Below are positions 23,308 through 31,546 of a stretch of DNA of 32,398 bases, in pieces. The position numbers and the translations under genes were made by a program. Positions within the stretch are counted from its first letter, which is position 1. The number at the start of each line of letters is the position of its first letter. A model generated the notes under the pieces. The model was not told the DNA's origin, did not search any database, and was given only the letters and a program-made list of their open reading frames with translations. This stretch comes from Ruminiclostridium sp. Its GTDB lineage: Bacteria > Bacillota > Clostridia > Oscillospirales > Ruminococcaceae. The stretch lies in the NCBI GenBank assembly GCA_017395555.1, contig JAFPUE010000104.1, positions 1 to 32,398 on the forward strand. Direction: 5' to 3'.

Positions 23308-24555
23308 TTGGCAAAGCGAAAATATTATGGCAGAAGAATAAAAAGAACAAAAAACCTTTACCGGAGAAGAAAAACGGCAGGTCAGAAGGTATTCGGGACT
23401 GTCGCTCTTGTTGTCGCGGCTTCCGCGATAGCGTTTCTCGGGTTCTGTATAGGCAAGCCCCTGCTTGACTACCTCGGTAATATAAACACCGGGGAGCCGC
23501 AGCCTGATTGGACTCCCGCCGCGTCGTATCTGCAGCGGCAGGAGGAACCGCAGAGAACGGGTGATGTTGCGGCGGAGACGGATATCGCCGAACCGGCAGA
23601 AGCGGATGAAGCTGCCGAAACCGAAGCGCCTGTCGTTACGGAAGCACCGGAGGTTACCACCGCACCGCTTATTCCGGTAAGCGACGGAAATCTGATCTCG
23701 GCGGAGGTACCGGCTTCCGCGCTCGCGAACCGCTCGTCGCTTTCGGCGGTGCTCGCAAAGGCAAAAGCCGGCGGTTACAATTCCGCGGTAGTACAGCTTA
23801 AAGACGAGAACGGCAATTTAAGGTACAGGACATCTGTTCCGGAGGTTGCTGGCAGCGATATTGTGACCGGCACAATGACGCTTGACGAGATACTGTCGGC
23901 ATTTGCGGAAAACGGAATGGTGCCGGTAGCGGAGATAGCGGTGCTGCGTGACGAGGAAGGCTGTGCTTATCTCACGGATATGAGCTACAAGTGCCTTGAC
24001 GCACCTTTGGTATCGTGGCTCGAAGCGGGAAAGTACCGCTGGGCGAATCCCGAAAGCGACACATTGCGGGAGTATTTCGAGAAGATCACCACGGAGCTCA
24101 CCGAAGCGGGTTTTGAGAATATTCTGCTTTCTTACGTTATGTTCCCGGATTTCCAGCCGTATGACGCGGAGTGGATACCGGCGAAATTCTTTGATCCCGA
24201 CAGGTACAAAATGCTGTACAATGTCGTAAGGGCAGGGAATATGATAGAGATGAAGGCTTCCGACGTTATCGGCGAGACCTATGGCAGAACAGCCGAGGTG
24301 TTGAACGATGTATCACAGCTTCACGACAACAGGATCGCGGTCATAATAAGCCGTGACGATCTGCCGACGGAGCTCGGATATCCCGCGGACGCAAGGACGC
24401 TGCTCGAAACGACGCTTTCGCAGGTATCGAAAAAGACTTTTGGACTTCCGGTAGTTCCCGTGATCGACGGCTCCGGTTTTGATGACGCGGAAAAGTCGAA
24501 GATGACTGCGGCTCTCGGCGAGCTTGGATACGAAAGCTATATAATGAGACAATAA
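23308..24555 (+). CDS. Signal-anchored putative glycoside hydrolase (DUF4015-like)
   Basis: About 415 residues. A Lys/Arg-rich start (AKRKYYGRRIKRTKN) is followed by a transmembrane helix and a Glu/Ala/Thr/Pro linker. The outer domain resembles DUF4015 (COG1306) TIM-barrel proteins: YNSAVVQLKDENGNLRYRT, a periodic VPVAEIAVLRDE strand, WANPESDTLREYF and FENILLSYVMFPD. Catalytic residues cannot be assigned. AAAGGAG (23291-23297) precedes two in-frame TTG codons at 23302 and 23308; I chose 23308 for spacing (10 nt against 4), but the difference is two residues. It begins 49 nt after the RnfA-like gene and is probably the last gene of that operon. Confidence 0.75.
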   Translation: MAKRKYYGRRIKRTKNLYRRRKTAGQKVFGTVALVVAASAIAFLGFCIGKPLLDYLGNINTGEPQPDWTPAASYLQRQEEPQRTGDVAAETDIAEPAEADEAAETEAPVVTEAPEVTTAPLIPVSDGNLISAEVPASALANRSSLSAVLAKAKAGGYNSAVVQLKDENGNLRYRTSVPEVAGSDIVTGTMTLDEILSAFAENGMVPVAEIAVLRDEEGCAYLTDMSYKCLDAPLVSWLEAGKYRWANPESDTLREYFEKITTELTEAGFENILLSYVMFPDFQPYDAEWIPAKFFDPDRYKMLYNVVRAGNMIEMKASDVIGETYGRTAEVLNDVSQLHDNRIAVIISRDDLPTELGYPADARTLLETTLSQVSKKTFGLPVVPVIDGSGFDDAEKSKMTAALGELGYESYIMRQ

Positions 24556-24591
24556 CCGGCCGAATTTTTGATAAAACGCCGAAAATAATGC

Positions 24592-24620
24592 TTGCATTTT
24601 GTGGGAAAATATAGTATAAT
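24592..24620 (+). promoter_or_regulatory. Promoter of yajC
   Basis: TTGCAT (24592-24597), a 17-nt spacer and TATAAT (24615-24620). Confidence 0.8.
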
Positions 24621-24662
24621 AAAGCGTATGCAAAAACCGACACAAAAGAAAGGACAAAAGTT

Positions 24663-25025
24663 ATGGATTTTGAAATTTTGAAGTTAATGGCGGCAACCAC
24701 CGCAGACCCGAACAGTCAGGGAAGCTGGATGTCAATGCTTATCACCACAGTTCCGCTCCTGCTCCTGATCGTAGTATTTTATTTTATTCTTATCCGTCCC
24801 GAGAAGAAGCGCGCAAAGAAGGAAAAGGAAATGCGCGAAAATCTCCAGGTAGCAGATGAGGTAGTTACGATAGGCGGCATCATCGGCAGAGTTCTCAGCA
24901 TTCAGGAAGAGACCGTTGTCGTAGAGACCGGAAGCGACAGAAACCGTATCCGCGTCCTCAAAACCGCTATAGCCGAAAACCGTACCGCTCACGACGACGT
25001 AGAGACCGTTACGATCAAGAAGTGA
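24663..25025 (+). CDS. yajC: Preprotein translocase subunit YajC
   Basis: A 120-residue accessory subunit of the SecDF-YajC membrane complex. One transmembrane helix (about 24-44, LITTVPLLLLIVVFYFILI) is followed by the hallmark RPEKKRAKKEKE, then a small beta domain (ADEVVTIGGIIGRVLSIQEETVVVE). AAAGGA lies shortly before the ATG. It has its own promoter. secD and secF are not adjacent, although in many bacteria they follow; a repeat and two terminators follow instead. Confidence 0.95.
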   Translation: MDFEILKLMAATTADPNSQGSWMSMLITTVPLLLLIVVFYFILIRPEKKRAKKEKEMRENLQVADEVVTIGGIIGRVLSIQEETVVVETGSDRNRIRVLKTAIAENRTAHDDVETVTIKK

Positions 25026-25173
25026 GAGAGATTTGAGAGAATTTAAGAGGGGGCTCTGCCCCCCAACCCCCGCAAGCCCCCTTTAGAAAAGTGGGCTTGA
25101 CACCCCAAACCAATGCAGTATTTCAGAGTTCCTTCAATGGGCAGCTCTCATAGAAATGCAGTGGGGTTGGCGA
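25024..25173. repeat. Dispersed repeat of about 150 bp, copy 2 of 2
   Basis: Second copy of the repeat at 2974-3125, starting at the stop codon of yajC. The order of modules is the same: GAGAG-rich start, GGGGGCTCTGCCCC, CAAGCCCCC/GGGCTTG hairpin, ATGCAGTATTTCAGAG, and the shared end. One stem carries a mismatch absent from copy 1. Confidence 0.85.
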
Positions 25174-25197
25174 AGATTACATTACTAAAACAACAAT

Positions 25198-25231
25198 AAC
25201 CGCACAGACTTACAATCTGTGCGGTTTCTTT
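25198..25231 (+). terminator. Terminator after yajC
   Basis: AACCGCACAGA (25198-25208) pairs perfectly with TCTGTGCGGTT (25216-25226), then TCTTTT. Confidence 0.88.
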
Positions 25232-25293
25232 TACCATATATAGCAGAGAATAGCTAACCGAGTTGCTGCACCCATTATTAGAAGAATGTAGCT

Positions 25294-25450
25294 ACGGATT
25301 CGGAGCGGCGCGTTCGCCGCTTGGCGAAGACTCCGTTTTTTAAAGATCAATAATAAGGATAACCGTACAGGATTTAGGTTCTGTACGGTTTTTTTATAAT
25401 ACAAAGAAGAATGTCGCTGCGCAAAACGCTGCGGCGCGTTCGCCGCCCGC
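25294..25450. repeat. Tandem pair of hairpin units
   Basis: AGAATGT(A/C)GCT followed by a GCGGCG-CGTT-CGCCGC hairpin occurs at about 25293-25320 and again at about 25409-25446. Each is preceded by a terminator with a similar stem (AACCGCACAG, AACCGTACAG). This looks like a degenerate tandem duplication of about 115 bp. The stretch 25026-25533 has no gene. Confidence 0.65.
25361..25396 (+). terminator. Second terminator in the yajC-pdaA gap
   Basis: AACCGTACAG (25361-25370), a 10-nt loop, CTGTACGGTT (25381-25390) and a T-run to 25396. Confidence 0.88.
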
Positions 25451-25533
25451 AAAGAATAATTGAGAAAAATGCGGAAATACTATCAAGGCATTGAATAATG
25501 CAAAATCAGACAACCGAAAGGAAATGATATATC

Positions 25534-26613
25534 ATGAAGATAAAGACAGCTATGCTTATCTGCTCGCTGCTCGTGCTCGTGTTCGCACTCGCGGGCTGTG
25601 CCGATAAGAGGGATAATACGTCCGGAACGGGAAGCACAAGCACCACTTCCGGGACTTCGATAGCATCACAGTCCGATATTACGTCCGATACGGATAACGG
25701 CGAATATGAAGCGGGAAAAGACGGTATGGTGACCGATGATAACACCGACAGAGACGAAACCTCCGCTCCCGAATCCGATCCGTTCGTGTCCGGAAGTGAC
25801 AGAGCAGAGGAGGGCGACGAGTCGCTCAGACCCGGTGATGTCACAGACGACGGTATCGTTACAAGCAAAAAAGACAGGGACGGGAAGATAACTTCCGACG
25901 AGGCGGCATTCGCCTCGTCTTACATCACAAAGACCATGCTCTCCGATAAAAAGATATGTTGGGGACTCGGTAAGGAGCGCGACGAAAAGAACCGCCCGAT
26001 CGATGCGGTAAAGGCGGAGGAAAAATATGCCGCGCTCGGCGGAAGATTCCTCACGCCGGACGGCACGATCTGCCTCACTTTCGACGAGGGTTACGAGAAC
26101 GGCTACACCGCTTCGATACTCGATACGCTGAAAGAAAAAAACGTCAAGGCTGTGTTCTTTGTAACATACGACTACTGCAAATCCTCGCCGGAGCTTGTGC
26201 AGAGAATGATCGACGAGGGGCATATCGTCGGCAACCACACATGGTCACACCCGTCAATGCCGGATTGCACACAGAAGGAGGTCTGGTCCGAGGTCACGAA
26301 GCTGCACGAGTATGTCAAAAGCGAGTTTGGGTATGAAATGACGCTTTTCCGGTTCCCGAAGGGCGAGTTCTCCGAGCGCACGCTTGACGATCTGCGCAAC
26401 CTCGGCTATACGAGCCTGTTCTGGTCTTTCGCGTATGCGGACTGGGACACGAGCACCCGCACTGACCCGGCAGAGGCTCTCGCAAAGATCGAGGACTCAA
26501 CGCACAGCGGGATATACCTTCTGCACGCAGTCTCCGAGACAAATGCGAAAATACTCGGTCCGCTGATCGACTATTGGCAGGAGCACGGCTACTCCGTCGG
26601 CGCAGATATATAA
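25534..26613 (+). CDS. pdaA: Lipoprotein polysaccharide deacetylase, PdaA type
   Basis: A 359-residue lipoprotein (lipobox ALAGC at about residues 18-22) with a Ser/Thr/Asp-rich linker of about 90 residues. The NodB domain closely follows Bacillus subtilis PdaA: TFDEGYENGYT from residue 182, FFVTYDY, GNHTWSHPSMP (H235, H239), FRFPKGEFSERTL, FWSFAYADWD and IYLLHAVS. PdaA removes the N-acetyl group of muramic acid as a step toward muramic-delta-lactam in spore cortex. The second Asp of the usual TFDD is Glu185; B. subtilis PdaA also departs from Asp at this site. AAAGGAAA lies about 12 nt before the ATG. A terminator separates it from glyQS. Confidence 0.9.
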   Translation: MKIKTAMLICSLLVLVFALAGCADKRDNTSGTGSTSTTSGTSIASQSDITSDTDNGEYEAGKDGMVTDDNTDRDETSAPESDPFVSGSDRAEEGDESLRPGDVTDDGIVTSKKDRDGKITSDEAAFASSYITKTMLSDKKICWGLGKERDEKNRPIDAVKAEEKYAALGGRFLTPDGTICLTFDEGYENGYTASILDTLKEKNVKAVFFVTYDYCKSSPELVQRMIDEGHIVGNHTWSHPSMPDCTQKEVWSEVTKLHEYVKSEFGYEMTLFRFPKGEFSERTLDDLRNLGYTSLFWSFAYADWDTSTRTDPAEALAKIEDSTHSGIYLLHAVSETNAKILGPLIDYWQEHGYSVGADI

Positions 26614-26617
26614 AAAT

Positions 26618-26650
26618 AATACCCCGCCGCCAGCGGGGTATTTTTTTTTA
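26618..26650. terminator. Terminator between pdaA and glyQS
   Basis: ATACCCCGC (26619-26627) and GCGGGGTAT (26633-26641), then a run of T. It lies between convergent genes, though the T-run favours pdaA. Confidence 0.92.
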
Positions 26651-26652
26651 AT

Positions 26653-28029
26653 TTAAAAGAAAATTCTCTCTTCTATATAGCTTCTTACGTCGGAAATCGG
26701 GATTCTTACCTGCTGCATGGAGTCACGCTCACGAACGGTGACACACTTGTCGGTCTCGCTGTCGAAATCGTAGGTCACGCAGAAGGGGGTGCCGATCTCG
26801 TCCTCACGGCGGTAGCGCTTACCGATCGCTCCGGCATCGTCGTAATCAACAGGGAAGTATTTGCAGAGCTCGTCGGCAATAGCCTGTGCGGGTTCCGCGA
26901 GCTTCTTTGAAAGCGGGAGAACTGCTGCCTTGAACGGAGCAAGGAACGGGTGGAAGTGCATAACGTTTCTCGTTGTGCCGTCTTCAAGCGTCTCCTCGTC
27001 ATACGCCTCTGTTACAAGCGCAAGGAACAGACGCTCTACGCCAAGCGACGGCTCGATTACATACGGTACATACTTCTCGTTTGTCTCGGGATCGAAGTAT
27101 TCGAGCTTCTGACCGCTCGTCTTGATGTGCTGCGTGAGGTCATAGTCGGTTCTGTCGGCAACTCCCCAGAGCTCGCCCCAGCCGAACGGGAACATATACT
27201 CGAAGTCCGTCGTAGCCTTTGAATAGAAGCACAGCTCCTCGGGGCTGTGATCGCGCAGACGGAGATTTTCTTCCTTTATGCCGAGAGAGAGCAGCCAGTT
27301 CTTGCAGAAATCCTTCCAATAATGGAACCAGTCGAGATCGGTTCCGGGCTTGCAGAAGAATTCGAGCTCCATCTGCTCAAATTCACGAACACGGAATATG
27401 AAGTTGCCGGGGGTGATCTCGTTTCTGAAAGACTTTCCTACCTGACCTACGCCGAACGGTATCTTCTTGCGGGTGGTGCGCTGTACATTAGCGAAGTTTA
27501 CGAAAATGCCCTGCGCGGTCTCGGGACGAAGGTACAGCTCGGATTTGCTGTCCTCGGTAACGCCCTGGAATGTCTTGAACATCAGGTTGAACTGTCTTAT
27601 ATCCGTAAAATTCGCCTTTCCGCAGTTCGGGCAGGTGATGCCCTTGTCGCGGATATAGTTCATCATCTGATCGTTTGTCCAGCCCGCAACGTTCGTGCCG
27701 TCGAAATCCTCGATAAGATTGTCGGCTCTGTGGCGGGTCTTGCACTCCTTGCAGTCCATGAGCGGATCGGAGAAGCCGCCGATATGACCGGAAGCTACCC
27801 ATGTCTGCGGGTTCATGAGTATCGCGCTGTCAAGTCCGACATTGTACTTGTTTTCCTGCACGAATTTCTTCGTCCATGCGCGCTTGATGTTGTTTTTGAG
27901 CTCAACACCGAGCGGACCGTAGTCCCATGTGTTCGCGAGACCGCCGTAGATCTCGCTTCCGGGGTAGATAAAGCCGCGGCCCTTACAGAGCGCGACGAGC
28001 TTGTCCATTGTTTTTTCTGTGTTCTGCAT
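26653..28029 (-). CDS. glyQS: Glycyl-tRNA synthetase, single-chain dimeric type
   Basis: Class II synthetase that charges tRNA-Gly, 458 residues, the alpha2 type found in many Gram-positives. Features: [23 protein letters not shown] at the N-terminus, an insertion with [12 protein letters not shown] and CPNCG (possible zinc site), [14 protein letters not shown], motif 2 [19 protein letters not shown], and motif 3 [14 protein letters not shown]; an anticodon-binding domain follows. GGAAG lies 8 nt before the ATG. It follows a small lipoprotein gene with a 19-nt gap, so the two are probably cotranscribed. No T-box leader is visible. Confidence 0.97.
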   Translation of the reverse strand: MQNTEKTMDKLVALCKGRGFIYPGSEIYGGLANTWDYGPLGVELKNNIKRAWTKKFVQENKYNVGLDSAILMNPQTWVASGHIGGFSDPLMDCKECKTRHRADNLIEDFDGTNVAGWTNDQMMNYIRDKGITCPNCGKANFTDIRQFNLMFKTFQGVTEDSKSELYLRPETAQGIFVNFANVQRTTRKKIPFGVGQVGKSFRNEITPGNFIFRVREFEQMELEFFCKPGTDLDWFHYWKDFCKNWLLSLGIKEENLRLRDHSPEELCFYSKATTDFEYMFPFGWGELWGVADRTDYDLTQHIKTSGQKLEYFDPETNEKYVPYVIEPSLGVERLFLALVTEAYDEETLEDGTTRNVMHFHPFLAPFKAAVLPLSKKLAEPAQAIADELCKYFPVDYDDAGAIGKRYRREDEIGTPFCVTYDFDSETDKCVTVRERDSMQQVRIPISDVRSYIEERIFF

Positions 28030-28048
28030 TTTTGTTGCTTCCTTTCGT

Positions 28049-28582
28049 TTATTTGTCTATGTCAGCTTTTACTGTCCTGAATACTTCGATATATGTGTCC
28101 GCGAAATCCGTGGGTGCGTTCTCGATAGTCTTGTTCAGTTCCTGTACTTTCTTTAGGTCATCCTCCGTAATATCGCTGCCTTTCTGGCAGTAACCTATGA
28201 ATGTCCGGCAGTTGGTCAGATACTCGCGCTCCGTTTTGATCGAATCGATGATCTTTTTTTGCTGATCTGCATACTGCTCCGGCGGAGTAACGCTCTCAAT
28301 ATCACTTAAAGCGGCATCCATGCTGTCAATATCCTTCAGCGCAGTATCGAATTTTTTCGCTTCAAGGTCATCCGAAAACTGATAACTGCAGTTGGCATAC
28401 ACATGGAACGCTTCCTTTAGAGCTTCGAGATACTCCTTGCCGTCGGACGGAGTGCGGGACGCGGTGCTTGCGGCTGCCGCCGTGGACGATGCAGCGGCAG
28501 GTTGTGAGCTGCCGCCGCAGCCGGAGGCTATCATGGACGCAAGAATAAGTGATAACACTATTATATTGTTTCTTTTTCTCAT
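28049..28582 (-). CDS. Small lipoprotein upstream of glyQS
   Basis: A 177-residue secreted lipoprotein. Signal peptide [22 protein letters not shown] with Cys22 as the lipidation site, then an Ala/Ser/Thr linker and a largely helical domain ([16 protein letters not shown] ... [20 protein letters not shown] ... [15 protein letters not shown]). The helical pattern with [10 protein letters not shown] recalls unannotated clostridial lipoproteins; I cannot name a family. A consensus promoter (28614-28642) drives it together with glyQS, an odd pairing of a lipoprotein with a synthetase. Confidence 0.85.
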   Translation of the reverse strand: MRKRNNIIVLSLILASMIASGCGGSSQPAAASSTAAAASTASRTPSDGKEYLEALKEAFHVYANCSYQFSDDLEAKKFDTALKDIDSMDAALSDIESVTPPEQYADQQKKIIDSIKTEREYLTNCRTFIGYCQKGSDITEDDLKKVQELNKTIENAPTDFADTYIEVFRTVKADIDK

Positions 28583-28613
28583 TTCTGTCTCCCTGCTTTA
28601 TAATATATAGTGT

Positions 28614-28642
28614 ATTATAGCATATTTGGCGGGAAATGTCAA
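28614..28642 (-). promoter_or_regulatory. Promoter of lipoprotein-glyQS
   Basis: Minus-strand TTGACA (28637-28642), a 17-nt spacer and TATAAT (28614-28619). Confidence 0.92.
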
Positions 28643-28644
28643 TA

Positions 28645-28679
28645 TAAAAGCCCCCGGCACAATCAATGCGCCGAGGGCT
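28645..28679 (-). terminator. Terminator of the lipoprotein cassette
   Basis: On the minus strand AGCCCTCGGC (28670-28679) pairs with GCCGGGGGCT (28649-28658, one G-T), followed by TTTATATT. It sits next to the -35 of the glyQS operon promoter. Confidence 0.85.
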
Positions 28680-28696
28680 GTATGATATTATGACTA

Positions 28697-29263
28697 TCAT
28701 GATATTAGTTTTAATACATCTTTATCTGCTATTTCAACCATAAAATCTCCGGTAGAATCGTGTATTCCAGCTATAATTGTGTAATTGCCGAATGTTTTTG
28801 TATGTCCATCTGAATTCCACGCTTCAATTATATAATCACTTCCTTTGTCAGTATTCATTATTTCATCCACTGCGGAGTCGATTAGAGCTGTACCCAGTAT
28901 TGCAATTCCATCATTTCCTTTTGCCGGATAAGAGGCTTGAAGTATCATGATTTCGCCTGTCGCTTCTTCAATGATACCACCGTATGATACGTCATAAATG
29001 GTATCATTTAAAGAAAATTCAACCATTCCCTCAACTGACTCTTTCTTTGTATAACTATAGGAAGATTTATCTCCTATCTTTTTAAACAGGTCGTCCGGTG
29101 TTATTCCGAATGTATTATATTTGGGTATTGTCGGTTCTTGTTCGGTTTGTACAGAAGGTTCATTTGTCGGTGATGACACTTTATTATTGGGTGCTGATGA
29201 ACAGGAAGATAAAAAAGTGCATATCAGAACGGCTAGTATTATATTATTTAAATGTTTCTTCAT
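28697..29263 (-). CDS. AT-rich lipoprotein of unknown function
   Basis: A 188-residue lipoprotein; the start at 29263 (MKKHLNN) has AAAGGAAA 7 nt upstream. Lipobox LSSC at residues 18-21. A Ser/Asn/Glu/Thr linker leads to a domain (ITPDDLFKKIGDKSSYSYTKKE ... MVEFSLNDTIYDVSYGG ... GIAILGTALIDSAVDEIM) of about 135 residues, probably alpha/beta. I do not recognise a family. Codons are much more AT-rich than in flanking genes, as in the next three genes, which suggests acquisition as a unit. Confidence 0.85.
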   Translation of the reverse strand: MKKHLNNIILAVLICTFLSSCSSAPNNKVSSPTNEPSVQTEQEPTIPKYNTFGITPDDLFKKIGDKSSYSYTKKESVEGMVEFSLNDTIYDVSYGGIIEEATGEIMILQASYPAKGNDGIAILGTALIDSAVDEIMNTDKGSDYIIEAWNSDGHTKTFGNYTIIAGIHDSTGDFMVEIADKDVLKLIS

Positions 29264-29288
29264 ATTAGTTTCCTTTCTGATCGTTATC

Positions 29289-29732
29289 TTATGAATAAAA
29301 ACGAGCATCCTGTGTCTTTTTATTTATTTTTACGGTTTTTGTGAAAGTGGTTTTAGAGCCGGAATTACCATATTTATCTTTTTTCCAATAGTGTCCGCTT
29401 ACTTGCACATAAACGTATTTGTTATCTTTAATGTATGATAATATTTCCACATCGCCAAAATATACTCTATCAGTTACCGCTTCTATTACAGAATCTTCGG
29501 TGTATGCTTTGGTAATAAAGTCTTTGGCGATGCTTTTTGCTTTGCTGTCGCTGATTTCATAAGTCTCTTCTTCTGTTTCTTTGGGTTTGGATGTTGTTGT
29601 AACAGAAGTTTCAACTCTTTCATAACTATATATGCCGCCTGAATTATTACTTGCGCTTCCGCATGACGATAGCAATAAACAACAAATCATCAATAACCCT
29701 GACGGTTTAATAATACGTTTTATTTTTCCCAT
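29289..29732 (-). CDS. AT-rich lipoprotein of unknown function
   Basis: A 147-residue lipoprotein with signal MGKIKRIIKPSGLLMICCLLLSSC (Cys24 as likely lipidation site), a Ser/Thr/Lys/Glu linker and a compact basic domain (SKAKSIAKDFITKAYTEDSVIEAV ... VYVQVSGHYWKKDKYGN ... FTKTVKINKKTQDARFYS). The outline resembles small NTF2-like or PepSY-like secreted domains, but I cannot assign it. Its start lies inside the 3' end of the upstream 58-residue gene (13-nt overlap), with AAAGGGG 11 nt before the ATG, so it is probably translationally coupled. Confidence 0.85.
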   Translation of the reverse strand: MGKIKRIIKPSGLLMICCLLLSSCGSASNNSGGIYSYERVETSVTTTSKPKETEEETYEISDSKAKSIAKDFITKAYTEDSVIEAVTDRVYFGDVEILSYIKDNKYVYVQVSGHYWKKDKYGNSGSKTTFTKTVKINKKTQDARFYS

Positions 29733-29896
29733 GCAAATTCAAACCCCTTTTCCGTAAATTCATATTTATCATTACCGACGCTGATAAAGTAACCCATATC
29801 TATAGCTTCCTGCCAATCGTTCTTGTGGTTCTTTTTAAGTTTGTCGAAACTTATTATTTCACCTTTTTTGTATTGAATAAAATCACCTTTGTTCAT
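29720..29896 (-). CDS. 58-residue protein, first gene of the lipoprotein cassette
   Basis: A short frame beginning MNKGDFIQYKKGEIISF and ending EFTEKGFEFAWEK. A strong ribosome binding site (GGGGGTG) lies 5 nt before the ATG and a consensus promoter (29921-29949) points into it. WQEAIDMGYFISVGNDKYEFTEKG resembles the beta-wing of small winged-helix domains, so a DNA-binding or partner-binding role is possible; this is weak. It overlaps the following lipoprotein gene. Confidence 0.75.
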   Translation of the reverse strand: MNKGDFIQYKKGEIISFDKLKKNHKNDWQEAIDMGYFISVGNDKYEFTEKGFEFAWEK

Positions 29897-29920
29897 AAGA
29901 ACACCCCCTATGTTTTTTAT

Positions 29921-29949
29921 ATTATATCACAACATTTTACAAAAGTCAA
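29921..29949 (-). promoter_or_regulatory. Promoter of the lipoprotein cassette
   Basis: Minus-strand TTGACT (29944-29949), a 17-nt spacer and TATAAT (29921-29926). Confidence 0.9.
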
Positions 29950-29954
29950 GCATT

Positions 29955-29972
29955 AATTAACGTAAGTTAATT
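29955..29972. promoter_or_regulatory. Palindromic operator candidate between divergent promoters
   Basis: AATTAAC (29955-29961), GTAA, GTTAATT (29966-29972) is a perfect inverted repeat. It lies just upstream of the cassette's -35 and in the promoter area of the XRE gene, a natural position for that repressor to bind. Confidence 0.6.
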
Positions 29973-30015
29973 ATATATTGACGCAATTGTGATAAAATAG
30001 TGTTGGGGTGTTATA

Positions 30016-30321
30016 ATGGTATATGAACTTTACGAAAGAATTAAAAATCTCAGAGCGCAGGTGGGATTATCGCAATCAGAACTCGCAAAACGGCTTGGAG
30101 TAACAAAAAGCGCGGTGAATTCTTGGGAATCGGGGACAAATTCACCGTCGCTGAATTATATAATCAAAATGTCTCAGATATTCTCGGTAAGCACCGATTA
30201 TCTTCTTGGGGTCAATGAAAGATTAACTGTAGATATAACAGACCTTGACGATAATCAAAAGCAGGCTGTTCAGATGATAATTCGTTTGTTTGAAAAAGAT
30301 AATTTGGAAAAACAAATATAA
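30016..30321 (+). CDS. XRE-family transcriptional regulator
   Basis: A 101-residue protein with a helix-turn-helix of the Cro/CI type at residues 5-65: LRAQVGLSQSELAKRLGVTKSAVNSWESG followed by PSLNYIIKMSQIFSVSTDYLLG. A short acidic C-terminal helix may dimerise. GGGG lies 7 nt before the ATG. It is divergent from the lipoprotein cassette, with the operator-like palindrome between, so it probably represses that operon and itself. Codons are AT-rich like those of the cassette. Confidence 0.93.
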   Translation: MVYELYERIKNLRAQVGLSQSELAKRLGVTKSAVNSWESGTNSPSLNYIIKMSQIFSVSTDYLLGVNERLTVDITDLDDNQKQAVQMIIRLFEKDNLEKQI

Positions 30322-30325
30322 AAGA

Positions 30326-30362
30326 AAAGGCTTCCGGCAAATTGCTGCCGAAAGCCTTTCTT
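30326..30362. terminator. Bidirectional terminator between XRE gene and ilvE
   Basis: Arms 30326-30339 and 30346-30359 pair over 14 positions with one mismatch. Both sides are AT-rich; genes converge here. Confidence 0.85.
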
Positions 30363-30374
30363 ATATTAATGCTA

Positions 30375-31439
30375 TTACTCAACTACCTGTGTCCAGCCGA
30401 ACTCGTCCGGTATTCTGCCCCACTGGATTCCGGTGAGGGTATCGTAGAGCATCTGTGAGATCGGTCCGATCTTGCCGTCGTTGATCTTCATTACAAGATC
30501 GCCGTACTTGAGCTCACCGATAGGCGAGATAACGGCAGCGGTGCCTGTGCCGAATGCTTCCTTGAGCGTACCCTTCTTGTAGTTCTCAACTATCTCGTCG
30601 ATAGAAAGAAGTCTCTCGGAAACCTTGTAGCCCTTTGCGCGGAGAAGCTCGATCATTGACATTCTCGTGATACCGCCGAGGATAGAACCGCGCAGCTCGG
30701 GAGTTACTACCTCGTCGCCGAGAACGAACATAACATTCATAGAGCCGACTTCCTCAACATACTTTCTCTCAACGCCGTCAAGCCAGAGTGTCTGCTCGTA
30801 GCCCTGCTCTGCAGCTTCTTCCTGACCCTTGAGGGAGATAGCGTAGTTTGCGCCCGCCTTTGTGAAGCCTGTACCGCCGATGACCGCACGGACATACTTC
30901 TGCTCAACAAAGATCTTTACAGGCTCAATGCCCTTCTCGTAGTATGCGCCGACGGGCGAGAGTATAACCGCGAAGATGAGGTGCTTTGCGGGGTGAACGC
31001 CTACATGATGATCTACCGCGAATACGAACGGACGGATATAGAGGGAGGTGTCCTTTTCTGTGGGGATCCAGTCCTGATCTATCTTTACAAGCTCCTTGAT
31101 AGCCTTGATGACGAAATCGCCGTCAAAAGTGGGTATGCAGAGACGCTCGCATGATGTATTCATTCTTGCCATATTCTTTTCGGGGCGGAAGAGCTGTATC
31201 TTACCCTCGGCGGTGCGGTAAGCCTTCATGCCCTCGAAGCACTCCTGCGCGTAGTGGAGCACCATAGAAGCGGGGTCGAGCTCAAAGGGTCCGTAGGGAA
31301 CGATGCGGGCATCATGCCAGCCCTCGCCCTCGTCGTAGTTCATTACGAACATATGGTCGGTGTAGTAGTTGCCGAAGCCGAGCTTGGTCTGATCGGGCTT
31401 CTGCTTGGGATTTGTTGTTTTCGTGATCTTGATTTCCAT
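30375..31439 (-). CDS. ilvE: Branched-chain amino acid aminotransferase
   Basis: A pyridoxal-phosphate enzyme of fold type IV that carries out the last step in valine, leucine and isoleucine synthesis, 354 residues. LHYAQECFEGMKAYR, FRPEKNMARMN, YIRPFVFA, the PLP lysine at 194 in TGFTKAGANYA, EVGSMNVMFV and FGTGTAAVISPIG are the signature segments of the larger bacterial (BCAT2-like) group. The start at 31439 (MEIKIT) has AAGGAAGG 7 nt upstream. A single gene with its own promoter; no other branched-chain pathway gene is adjacent, and no T-box leader is seen. Confidence 0.97.
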   Translation of the reverse strand: MEIKITKTTNPKQKPDQTKLGFGNYYTDHMFVMNYDEGEGWHDARIVPYGPFELDPASMVLHYAQECFEGMKAYRTAEGKIQLFRPEKNMARMNTSCERLCIPTFDGDFVIKAIKELVKIDQDWIPTEKDTSLYIRPFVFAVDHHVGVHPAKHLIFAVILSPVGAYYEKGIEPVKIFVEQKYVRAVIGGTGFTKAGANYAISLKGQEEAAEQGYEQTLWLDGVERKYVEEVGSMNVMFVLGDEVVTPELRGSILGGITRMSMIELLRAKGYKVSERLLSIDEIVENYKKGTLKEAFGTGTAAVISPIGELKYGDLVMKINDGKIGPISQMLYDTLTGIQWGRIPDEFGWTQVVE

Positions 31440-31491
31440 AATATTGCCTTCCTTTTTGCATTTTATCCCGTTCGGGATTGTATTCCTATAT

Positions 31492-31520
31492 ATTATAGCA
31501 CTTTTTATGCAATTTGTAAA
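31492..31520 (-). promoter_or_regulatory. Promoter of ilvE
   Basis: Minus-strand TTTACA (31515-31520), a 17-nt spacer and TATAAT (31492-31497). Confidence 0.85.
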
Positions 31521-31546
31521 GATGCAAATTGCAAAGAATGGGGTTA

